Source: Microscillaceae bacterium (GTDB lineage: Bacteria > Bacteroidota > Bacteroidia > Cytophagales > Microscillaceae). From it: DNA of 41,203 bases. The translations under genes were made by a program, and so were the position numbers. The notes below the pieces were generated by a model, which saw nothing but the letters and a program-made list of their open reading frames with translations, was not told where the DNA came from and made no database searches. Positions 24,012-31,733 of the stretch are shown in pieces. Within the stretch, counting starts at the first letter, position 1. Every line of letters begins with the position of its first letter. The stretch spans positions 1-41,203 of the forward strand of contig JALONJ010000002.1 of NCBI GenBank assembly GCA_025455045.1. The letters are read 5' to 3'.

Positions 24012-26531
24012 TCAGGCTTCTAGTTCTTTGATTCTCGATTCGTATTCAGCTATTTTTTGTTGCATTTCGGCTTCGCGGAGTTTGAGGTTTTCGGTGGCTT
24101 CCAGCGATTCCAACAAGACTTGACGGATTTTGTGTTCGGCATTTTTGGCTTCGGTTACATCTCTCGAGAAGACCGAAATACCGGTAACGTAGTCGGTTTC
24201 GTCCTTGATAGGATTGAACCAATACTCTCGATAGATTTTTTCTTGCGGCGTGCCAGTCGTGATAACTTTGACAAATCGCTCGCCTTGTAAGGCACGGCGA
24301 TGGAGATTTTGCCAATTACGGCGGGTATTTTCGGGCAAATATGCCAACATTGGCTTGCCCAACTCAAGCTCGATGCCATTTTTGGCAAACTCATCGATAC
24401 ATACTTCGTTGGCAACTATGATATTGCCCTGCGTATCTAGGGCATAGATTAAATCTTCGGTATCATTGATAAGCGAACTAAGGTTGGCTTGGGTCTCTTT
24501 GAGTCGGTTTTCGGCTTGTTTTTGTTGGGTAATGTTTTCCATAAAAATGGAAGCTCCGATTACCTGTTCTCGGTCATTGCGAATCGGATTGTAACTCATT
24601 TGATAAAAGTAACTTTGCCCTGTCAAAACATATTCGCGGGTGGCAATACTTTTTTCCCCCATCAAAGCTTTTTCGTATTCTTTGCGATTGGCACTAAATT
24701 CACTTTCGGGAAGCTCCTCGAGCAAGTTTTTACTGACTTCCAAATGAATATTCATTTGCGCATAAAATTCGTGCATAGCCTTATTGACTACCATCAGGCG
24801 ATAGTTTTTGGTAAATGCCAAAATTGCGTGCGAAGTATTGTTAATCAAAGCATTGAGGTTGGCTTCTTTTTCGGCAAGTTCGCGTTGCGTAATCGACATC
24901 ATAAATTGGGTTTGCTGGAGTTCTTCCATATTTTGCCGCATTTGCTCGTCTTGGGCTTGTAGGGTTTGGGTAAGCTCTTGCGATTCCCAAAGGAGTTTTT
25001 TGGTTTGCTCATTGGTGCGTGAGGCGGCAATGGCTTGCCCCACGTTTTCGGCAATTTTTTCAACAAAATCAATTTTATACTGGGGTAGATCATTAAAACT
25101 ACCCAATTCAATGACTCCGTGAACCTCCACGCCCGCCCGCAAAGGCACTATGAGCAAAGCCCGTGGTACTGAGCCACCCAACCCGGAGGTAATCTCAACG
25201 TAGGTCTCGGGAACTTCGCGCAAATAGGTAAGCTCACCTTCTTGCCAAACCTGCCCTACCAAGCCTTGCCCCAAATTGATGCGTTTTTCGAGGTATTTTT
25301 TCTTATCGTAGGCAAAAGCGGATTTTAATTCTAAATAAAATTTACCGGTTTTGTCCAATTCTTTGACAAAAAAACCGCCTTGATTGATTCCCAAATAATT
25401 GACCAAACCACTCAACACTTCATCAGCCAAAACCGGTAGATTGTTGCTGTGGCGCGTGATGATTTCACTAAAATCGGCAATGCCTTTGTTAGCCCAATAC
25501 CGCACGGCATTTTCATCAAAAAGTTCTTGCAATCCATCGCGCATCTCCGCCAAAGCCGTACCTAACTCGCCTTGGTCATTGAAAAGCTTGTTTTGATTGT
25601 CAAATTGGCGTTTGCCTACCCGTTGGGCAAATTGCTGTAAATCAAGCAAATAAGCAATAAATTGGTTGAAGCTATCAGCCAGATTTTGCAATTCTAAACT
25701 GCGAATTTTCACTTTTTTGGGAATATTGCCTTGTAATAAGTCTTGCCAGTATTTTTGAAATAATCGCCAATCGTATGTGAGGTTGTTGCGCAAGAAATAG
25801 GCAGTTGCAAACAAGGCTAATATACTGATAATGAACAAACTAGCTCCAATAATCAACAGAAAATACAACCTTTGAGTAAGCTCAAAATTTTGGGTAGCCG
25901 CCTCGATACGGCTTTTTTCAATCAAGTTATCGAGCAAATTATTGATGTCAATTTGTTGATTTTGCCAGCGACTTTGCCGCCAATAAGCTTCTAATTTGGC
26001 ATTATAATAAATATCGATTGTTTTTTGGCTTGTATCCTTGATGGTTTGTTGGCGAGTAAATGTCTCTTTGGGTTCATAAATACTTTGGATTGCGGTTTGG
26101 GTGCTTTTATGCAATTTATTGAGGCGATTGCGCAAATCAGTATAGGTTTCGCTTAAGTCCTCGTCTTGGTATTTTTTGACCAACTTACGCAATGAATCAG
26201 CAAGTGGAAAAATATCGTTTTTCCAAATTTTACCAATTTGTACGGCAGATACTCGGTCGCTTTCATCTTGGGCTTGCGTATAAATTGCCTTCTGCAAAAG
26301 GCTATAAATGTGCTGAATGTGTTGGCTGATTTGCCGTGCTTGTAGTTCGGTAGGTTGATAAATGTATAAATTTTGATGGGTATTTTGCCGGTATAACCCA
26401 CTGATAATCACCAAACTACTCATCGTGAGTACAAAAAGCAAACCCAAGCCCCACAAGCTCACTCGCAGGCGTGCTTGAAAGGAATTGAAGCTAAAAAATC
26501 TTATCCAAAACGGTTTCCTTCTCGTTGTCAT
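24012..26531 (-). CDS. Membrane receptor with GAF and two PAS domains, no output domain seen
   Basis: An 839-residue protein. TM1 at about 24-46, a helical periplasmic region about 50-220, TM2 at about 222-247, and a HAMP-like or linker segment about 250-340. GAF domain at about 365-505 (GFFVKELD, GQGLVGQVWQEGELTYL, RALLIVPLRAG, GVIELGSF). A coiled coil follows (about 510-560), then PAS 1 (about 555-680, with FMENITQQKQAE) and PAS 2 (about 690-810, with SVFSRDVTEAKNAE), ending in a C-terminal coiled coil. No histidine kinase, GGDEF, EAL, MCP signalling tip or phosphatase domain is present, and the stop is clean. Similar coiled-coil/PAS mosaics in marine Cytophagales usually continue into a kinase. 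It may act with a separate partner. Confidence 0.8.
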   Translation of the reverse strand: MTTRRKPFWIRFFSFNSFQARLRVSLWGLGLLFVLTMSSLVIISGLYRQNTHQNLYIYQPTELQARQISQHIQHIYSLLQKAIYTQAQDESDRVSAVQIGKIWKNDIFPLADSLRKLVKKYQDEDLSETYTDLRNRLNKLHKSTQTAIQSIYEPKETFTRQQTIKDTSQKTIDIYYNAKLEAYWRQSRWQNQQIDINNLLDNLIEKSRIEAATQNFELTQRLYFLLIIGASLFIISILALFATAYFLRNNLTYDWRLFQKYWQDLLQGNIPKKVKIRSLELQNLADSFNQFIAYLLDLQQFAQRVGKRQFDNQNKLFNDQGELGTALAEMRDGLQELFDENAVRYWANKGIADFSEIITRHSNNLPVLADEVLSGLVNYLGINQGGFFVKELDKTGKFYLELKSAFAYDKKKYLEKRINLGQGLVGQVWQEGELTYLREVPETYVEITSGLGGSVPRALLIVPLRAGVEVHGVIELGSFNDLPQYKIDFVEKIAENVGQAIAASRTNEQTKKLLWESQELTQTLQAQDEQMRQNMEELQQTQFMMSITQRELAEKEANLNALINNTSHAILAFTKNYRLMVVNKAMHEFYAQMNIHLEVSKNLLEELPESEFSANRKEYEKALMGEKSIATREYVLTGQSYFYQMSYNPIRNDREQVIGASIFMENITQQKQAENRLKETQANLSSLINDTEDLIYALDTQGNIIVANEVCIDEFAKNGIELELGKPMLAYLPENTRRNWQNLHRRALQGERFVKVITTGTPQEKIYREYWFNPIKDETDYVTGISVFSRDVTEAKNAEHKIRQVLLESLEATENLKLREAEMQQKIAEYESRIKELEA

Positions 26532-26937
26532 AGTTTATTTATGCTCGCAAATTGTCAATTTCTGTTTTTCAAATTTATTCAAAAATTGTGTCAGTTTGCG
26601 AAAAATTAATTCTTTTGACTATTTCCTTTGGCGGAATGTTTCACAAATTTTTATAATCTGCTGATAATCAGGCATTTATGAATTTTATTAGTTATTTTTT
26701 AAAATTAAGATTTTTTGACAAAATTCCCATATTTTTATCAGTCCTTACCTTGCGACACACTGTCCAATTATAATTTATGATAATAAATAAAACAACAAGA
26801 TTAGCACATCTCTAAAATGAATTTTTTGTAATTAGGAATTAATAATTGGGAATTAGGAATTATTTAATTACCTGATTTTCAATTAATTAGATTTTTAAAA
26901 ACTTTATTTTGTATCTATTTCTTTGCTTGCTTAAGTT
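26532..26937. other. 406-bp gap with one palindromic core and one 100-bp repeat
   Basis: No coding region is seen. It holds a motif core at 26662-26670 and the third copy of the ~100-bp repeat at 26826-26922. It lies between the pncB 3' end and the receptor start, both on the minus strand. Confidence 0.5.
26826..26922 (+). repeat. ~100-bp dispersed intergenic repeat (copy 3 of 4)
   Basis: Contains GGAATTAATAATTGGGAATT, CCTGATTTTCAATTAATTAG and TTTATTTTGTATCTATTTC in the same order as 1552-1655. It ends 16 bp before the end of pncB. Confidence 0.75.
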
Positions 26938-28407
26938 TCACTTCTGCTTGCGTAGTTTCATAATCAAGTCATATTTATCATCGCTTAAGCCTTTTTCCAG
27001 CCCTACCGGGTAGCTGTGCGGATTGACAAAACGCTTGATACCTTGGTGAAATTTAGTCAATTGTTCATCTACTCGGTGTTTAATCACCTGAATATCAGGG
27101 AGTTGATAAACCAAATTACCTTTTTCAAAAATCGGTACAAGTAAGTCCTCCGATTCGGCGTGTTCGGGCATTTTTTTGCGGCGGGTGGCATCCATTGGGT
27201 CAAGAATAGTCGCTTGGTCGGGCAAGGGTTTTTCCAGATTATAAATCATATCGCCAATATACTCGCCAATTTCGCGGAAACGCCGGACTTGCAAAATACC
27301 CGGGTTGGAGATTTTGATGGTTTGTTCCGAAAGTTTTACCTTATAATCCCATTCACCCTGCGGTTTTTTGATAGCCGCAATTTTATATACACCTCCGAGG
27401 GCGGGTTGGTCATAAGCCGTAACCAGTTTTGTACCCACTCCCCAAACCGTGATTTGGGCATCTTGTTCTTTGAGACTCACGATGATGTTTTCGTCCAAAT
27501 CATTGCTGGCAACAATTTGGGCTTTGGGAAAGCCGCCTTCATCTAAAATCTTGCGGGCTTCAATACTTAAGTAAGCCAAATCGCCCGAATCTAGGCGAAT
27601 ACCGGCTAAATCAAAGCCTTTGGCGCGGAGCTGCTTGCCCACTCTTACGGCATTTCTTACGCCTTCTAAGGTGTCAAAAGTATCTACCAAAAACACACAA
27701 TTGTTGGGTAAGTATTGGGCATAAGTTTCAAAAGCTTCCAACTCCGAATCAAACGACATCACCCAACTGTGCGCGTGCGTACCCCTGACCGGAATACCAA
27801 ACAATTTGCCCGCCAATACATTGGAAGTAGAAGTACAACCGCCAATATACGCCGCCCGACTAGCCGCCAATGCCCCATCAATGCCTTGCGCCCGCCGCAA
27901 GCCAAACTCCAACACGGGTTCGCCTTTGGCGGCAATGTTCATTCGGGCGGCTTTGGTGGCAATCAAAGACTGAAAATTAATGATATTCAACAAAGCAGTT
28001 TCAATGATTTGGGCTTGGATAATGGGTCCCTGCACTCTTATCAATGGCTCGTGGGGAAAAACTACCGTACCTTCGGGAATGGCATGCACATCACAAGTGA
28101 AACGCATTTGGGCTAAATAATCCAAAAAACCGGCTTCAAACAATGGCTTGCCATCATTGCCGGTCAGAGTTGCCAAATATTCAATATCATCGGCTTGTAG
28201 GCTGATATTTTTTAAATAATCGACCACCATTTCTAAACCACAAGCTATCGTAAACCCGCCTTTGAAAGGGTGATTGCGAAAAAACAGATGAAAAACCGCT
28301 TCTTGTTCGCCTTTGCCCGATTTCCAATAGCCGTAAGCCATTGTCAATTGGTATAAATCGGTCAATAATGAAAGTGATGCTTTGTATAAGTCCTGAGTAA
28401 TTTTCAT
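26938..28407 (-). CDS. pncB: Nicotinate phosphoribosyltransferase
   Basis: A 489-residue enzyme of NAD salvage that makes nicotinate mononucleotide from nicotinate and PRPP. The opening LLTDLYQLTMAYGYW is diagnostic. EFGLRRAQGIDGA (active-site region), GTHAHSWVMSF with the conserved His, and FLVDTFDTLEGV and GIRLDSGDLAYLS for PRPP/phosphate binding are present, plus ASNDLDE and GVGTKLVT. The length fits the long bacterial form. It is a single gene; a motif core lies about 65 bp upstream of the start. Confidence 0.96.
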   Translation of the reverse strand: MKITQDLYKASLSLLTDLYQLTMAYGYWKSGKGEQEAVFHLFFRNHPFKGGFTIACGLEMVVDYLKNISLQADDIEYLATLTGNDGKPLFEAGFLDYLAQMRFTCDVHAIPEGTVVFPHEPLIRVQGPIIQAQIIETALLNIINFQSLIATKAARMNIAAKGEPVLEFGLRRAQGIDGALAASRAAYIGGCTSTSNVLAGKLFGIPVRGTHAHSWVMSFDSELEAFETYAQYLPNNCVFLVDTFDTLEGVRNAVRVGKQLRAKGFDLAGIRLDSGDLAYLSIEARKILDEGGFPKAQIVASNDLDENIIVSLKEQDAQITVWGVGTKLVTAYDQPALGGVYKIAAIKKPQGEWDYKVKLSEQTIKISNPGILQVRRFREIGEYIGDMIYNLEKPLPDQATILDPMDATRRKKMPEHAESEDLLVPIFEKGNLVYQLPDIQVIKHRVDEQLTKFHQGIKRFVNPHSYPVGLEKGLSDDKYDLIMKLRKQK

Positions 28408-28515
28408 TGGGAATGATTAATTGTAGGAGTTTATTTGAATAAAAAATGCAAATATTAAATATTTAAGTCTTTGATTATCAATTAGTTATGTATATTTTTG
28501 CTTCTTCACCACTTT

Positions 28516-28594
28516 TCAGGAAAATTGTAACGCAGGCTGTCTAGCCTGCCTGCGTAAATGATTTTAGACTTAGCATAAAGCTAAAATTTCCTGA
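28516..28594 (+). repeat. 79-bp structured repeat (copy 2 of 2)
   Basis: Terminal inverted repeats TCAGGAAA (left) and TTTCCTGA (right). Internal hairpin GCAGGCTGTCTAGCCTGC. A second hairpin ATTTTAG...CTAAAAT lies toward the right end. It is preceded by TTCTTCACCACTT, which resembles an arm of the inverted repeat at 8038-8081 beside copy 1. Confidence 0.75.
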
Positions 28595-28673
28595 GTATGC
28601 GCAAAGAGCCTATTTTTTGTGTTTCGGTGTTTAAGCTGGGTTTGGATTTTACTTTTCCAACCTGAAGACCGAT

Positions 28674-29261
28674 TTATAATGACTGAAACTCCACCAATTT
28701 ATACAAATCAGCTAATTTGAGTTCACAATCGGCAATATAGATGCTTTTTTCTAAATCTTTTTCCGATTTCAAGAGCCAATGATTTTCGGGGGTGCGGTCG
28801 TAGGTTTCTGCCAATACTTTTTGCGAATCAATCAGTACATATTGTCGAACACTTGGCAGGTCTTTGTAGCAGTCAAATTTGGTACTTCGGTCATATAATT
28901 CGGTGCTTTCCGAAAGCACTTCGATGATAATTTCAGGATTGAGCAACACATCTACGCCCAAGCGTTTTTCGCCTAATTCCGGCTTTTGGCACACAATCAT
29001 CAAATCAGGATAGACATATTTTTTACAAGTCGGCAGTTTCAATAGCAAATCAGCCATAAATATTTGACAGCCTTTTTTTTCCAAACAATCAAATAATTTT
29101 CCTAACAAACGGGCAACCAAGGTATTATGCGCCAAACTTGCCCCCGCCATAGCCACCACTTCGCCGTTGTGGTATTCACTTTTAAATTCAGCTTGGATTT
29201 CATTTGCCAAATATTCTTCTTCCGAAAGATAAGTTTTGGTTAGTAGCATCATTTCTTCCAA
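28674..29261 (-). CDS. Uma2-family protein (putative PD-(D/E)xK nuclease)
   Basis: A 195-residue Uma2 (DUF820) protein. Signatures: EYHNGEVVAMAGASLAHN, the YPDLMIVCQ strand with catalytic-type Asp, IIEVLSESTELYDR with Glu, KFDCYKDLPSVRQYVLID. The family has a restriction-endonuclease-like fold; its biology is unknown and it is commonly multicopy. Start at 29261 (MEEMM) leaves 3 bp to the upstream Uma2 stop, so the two are one operon; a start at 29252 is also possible. Confidence 0.9.
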   Translation of the reverse strand: MEEMMLLTKTYLSEEEYLANEIQAEFKSEYHNGEVVAMAGASLAHNTLVARLLGKLFDCLEKKGCQIFMADLLLKLPTCKKYVYPDLMIVCQKPELGEKRLGVDVLLNPEIIIEVLSESTELYDRSTKFDCYKDLPSVRQYVLIDSQKVLAETYDRTPENHWLLKSEKDLEKSIYIADCELKLADLYKLVEFQSL

Positions 29262-29264
29262 ATT

Positions 29265-29735
29265 TTATTTAAAAACTTCATTCAAGGCTAATTGGATATT
29301 CAGTTTTTCGTCCAGCAATTGCTCCCCGAATTTATACATTTGATAATTTTCGCGGTCGGCAAATACATACACATTTTTCAAGCTCGGAATCACTAGCCAG
29401 CAAGATTTTACGCCTACTTGGAAATATTTTTCGGCTTTATAAACTAATTCTTGCAAACTTTGGGTAGGTGATAAAATTTCAATGGCACACAAGGGCGGCT
29501 CAGTCATTTGAATTTCATCGTGGTTAAAATCAATTTCAGTTTTTAGATAAAGGGCAATATCTGGTACGGAATCCCACCCATCTAATCTTAAACTTAACTC
29601 TGAAAAAGGACGATAAGTCTCTGAATATTTGATAGTTATGAGAACTAACAAATTGGTTTGGGTAATAGAATGTAGTTTACTAGGTATTGGTTTATGTCTT
29701 TCTAATTCGTATTGAGTAGTTTCAGAAATTTTCAT
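29265..29735 (-). CDS. Short Uma2-family protein
   Basis: A 156-residue Uma2 protein, first gene of a two-gene operon. Visible: YELERHKPIPSKLHSITQ, SVPDIALYLK with the metal-binding-type Asp, PPLCAIEILSPTQSLQELV with Glu, FQVGVKSCWLVIPSLKNVYVF. It is shorter than the usual ~190 residues but begins and ends like other compact members seen in Bacteroidota, so it is not obviously truncated. It is divergent in sequence from its downstream partner, so the pair is not a recent duplication. Confidence 0.85.
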   Translation of the reverse strand: MKISETTQYELERHKPIPSKLHSITQTNLLVLITIKYSETYRPFSELSLRLDGWDSVPDIALYLKTEIDFNHDEIQMTEPPLCAIEILSPTQSLQELVYKAEKYFQVGVKSCWLVIPSLKNVYVFADRENYQMYKFGEQLLDEKLNIQLALNEVFK

Positions 29736-30324
29736 ATTGCTAATTTTTTTCCCAAATGTACCTAATTATCTACAAAATGTCAAATTTTGGTGAGGGTTTG
29801 GGCAAACGGTTTTGGAAATCAGGAAAATATTTAATTTTTAAGATTTTCCTGAACAAATCCAACTTTTTTGCGGTTATGAAAGAAAAATTATCATTTTTTT
29901 TAGGAAAATACTCGGATTGCATACTATATTTGAAAGGCGATTTTAAAGGCAAAATGGGTAATCTTAAGTGCGCAATTGTATAAGTATTTGATAATCAAGC
30001 ACTTATGTTTTTTTAATTTCTGCTAACGATTGCGGAAATTTGCTTTGTTGTATCTTGATTTTAATTTATTGAATTGATAAACCCTAGAGCCTCCCCTCAG
30101 CCCCCTCCGAAAGAGGAGGAGCAAATACAGGAGAGATTTATAGGTGGCACATTTGAAATGCACCCAGTAAAAATCAAATAAATCTATAAATAGCTGATTA
30201 TCAATCAATTATAAAAATAAAACTCGGAACTCGGAACTAGAAACTTGAAATTAGAAACTTGAAACTCGGAACTCAAAACAAGAAATAAAAATAATTTTTA
30301 AACCCCTATAAACAATTAATAATA
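29736..30324. other. 589-bp gap with repeats
   Basis: I see no convincing gene; a 75-codon frame at 29756-29983 has no protein character I trust. Contents: motif cores at 29989-29997 and 30195-30203, a partial terminal-repeat element at 30087-30165, and a run of AACTCGGAACT/GAAACTTGAAA repeats at about 30220-30285. Confidence 0.5.
30087..30165. repeat. Partial terminal-repeat element (copy 3 of 3)
   Basis: The right end (GGCACATTTGAAATGCACCC) matches the terminal repeat of the elements at 14936 and 19566, and the centre has a decayed CCCCCTCCGAAAGAGGAGG stem. The left terminal repeat is missing, so this copy is truncated or diverged. Confidence 0.6.
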
Positions 30325-31536
30325 ATGGCAGAAGCTTATATTTTTGATGCAGTGCGTACGCCGCGCGGCAAAGGCAAAGTAGATGGTTCGCTCCACCAAG
30401 TTCAGCCGATTACGCTTTTAACCACCCTTTTAGGCGCAATCAAAGAACGCAATCACATTGAAGACACCTCCGTAATTGATGATGTAATCACGGGTGTAGT
30501 TAGTCCCGTAGGCGAGCAAGGCGCGGTAATCGCTCGTACTGCCGTGTTGGAAGCCGGTTTTTCGGATACTATCACCGGTACGCAAATGAACCGCTTTTGC
30601 GCTTCGGGTTTGGAATCATTCAACACCGCCGCCGCCCACGTCAAAGCCGGTATGTACGATATGGTCATCGCCGGAGGCGTAGAATCTATGTCACGCGTGC
30701 CAATGGGTTCGGACGGGGGAGCATTATTCACTTCGCCCGAAATCGTTGCCAAACACAAAGTTGTTCCCCAAGGAATTTCGGCGGATTTGATTGCCACTTT
30801 GTATGGATTTTCGCGCGAAGAAGCCGACAAATTTGCCGTTGAATCGCAAAAACGTGCCGCCGCCGCCCGCAAAAGTGGAAAATTCAATAAATCAATCATT
30901 GCCATCAAAGATATTTTGGGTAATGTAATTTTAGATTTTGATGAGTTTATCCGCGAAGAAACTACGATGGAAACGCTGGCTCAACTCAAACCTTCGTTTG
31001 AAATGATGGGGCAAATGGGCGGTTTGAATGCTTTGGCATTGCAACGCTATCCGCAATTAGAAAAAATCAATCATATTCACCACGCCGGAAACTCGTCAGG
31101 GATTGTCGATGGGGCGGCTTTGTTATTAATTGGCAGCAAAGAAGCCGGCGAAAGATTGGGCTTAAAACCACGCGCCAAAGTTCACTCTTGGGCAACCGTA
31201 GGAGCAGACCCAACCATTATGCTGACTGCGCCTGCACCTTCTACCAAAAAACTCTTGAAACGCAATGGAATGAATATCAGCGACATCGACTTGTTTGAAG
31301 TAAATGAGGCGTTTGCCGTTGTGCCAATGTTGTATATGCAAGAATTAGGCGTTGACCACAGCCAAGTAAATGTAAATGGCGGTTCTATTGCGCTTGGACA
31401 CCCACTAGGGGCAACCGGTGCAATTATCTTAGGCACTTTGTTAGATGAACTAGAACGCCAAGATAAAAACCTAGGTTTGGCTACGCTGTGTGTAGGTGGC
31501 GGAATGGGCGTTTCTACCATTATTGAAAGGGTATAA
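30325..31536 (+). CDS. fadI: Acetyl-CoA C-acyltransferase (3-ketoacyl-CoA thiolase)
   Basis: A 403-residue thiolase that cleaves 3-ketoacyl-CoA with CoA in the last step of beta-oxidation. C92 in NRFCASGLES is the nucleophile, H359 in ALGHPLGATGA and C389 in LCVGGGMG complete the active site, and NEAFAV is present. Start and length are normal. The FadJ/FadB-type gene follows 197 bp downstream on the same strand, forming the two-part trifunctional complex. Whether it belongs to the FadA or FadI type is not resolved, so the symbol is approximate. Confidence 0.92.
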   Translation: MAEAYIFDAVRTPRGKGKVDGSLHQVQPITLLTTLLGAIKERNHIEDTSVIDDVITGVVSPVGEQGAVIARTAVLEAGFSDTITGTQMNRFCASGLESFNTAAAHVKAGMYDMVIAGGVESMSRVPMGSDGGALFTSPEIVAKHKVVPQGISADLIATLYGFSREEADKFAVESQKRAAAARKSGKFNKSIIAIKDILGNVILDFDEFIREETTMETLAQLKPSFEMMGQMGGLNALALQRYPQLEKINHIHHAGNSSGIVDGAALLLIGSKEAGERLGLKPRAKVHSWATVGADPTIMLTAPAPSTKKLLKRNGMNISDIDLFEVNEAFAVVPMLYMQELGVDHSQVNVNGGSIALGHPLGATGAIILGTLLDELERQDKNLGLATLCVGGGMGVSTIIERV

Positions 31537-31717
31537 AAGCCCCCTAACCCCCAGAGGGGGAATATAATAAACCTGACAGGTTTTTGAAACCTGATAAGTT
31601 TTTGAAACCTGACAGGTTTTTGAAACCTGTCAGGTTTGAAAAAGTTTAAAACTTCTACTCCCGATAGAAGTCTAATTTAAAATACAAATGCTCCCCCTTC
31701 GGGGGCTGGGGGGCTTC
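31537..31717. repeat. Inverted-repeat element inside the beta-oxidation operon
   Basis: Begins one base after the thiolase stop with AAGCCCCCTAACCCCC and ends with GGGGGCTGGGGGGCTT, outer inverted repeats of about 16 bp, each with its own GC-rich hairpin. The centre has 3.8 tandem copies of an 18-bp unit, ACCTGACAGGTTTTTGAA (31571-31639), itself palindromic at ACCTGACAGGT. GC-rich ends of this kind are common small repeats in Bacteroidota. It is transcribed between the two genes unless a promoter lies inside. Confidence 0.75.
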
Positions 31718-31733
31718 ATAATTCTGAATTCAA

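Noticed and set aside
29756-29983. A 75-codon plus-strand frame in the gap before the thiolase
   Set aside because: Lys/Phe-rich AT-driven translation with no family pattern or good start; equal-quality frames exist on the other strand.
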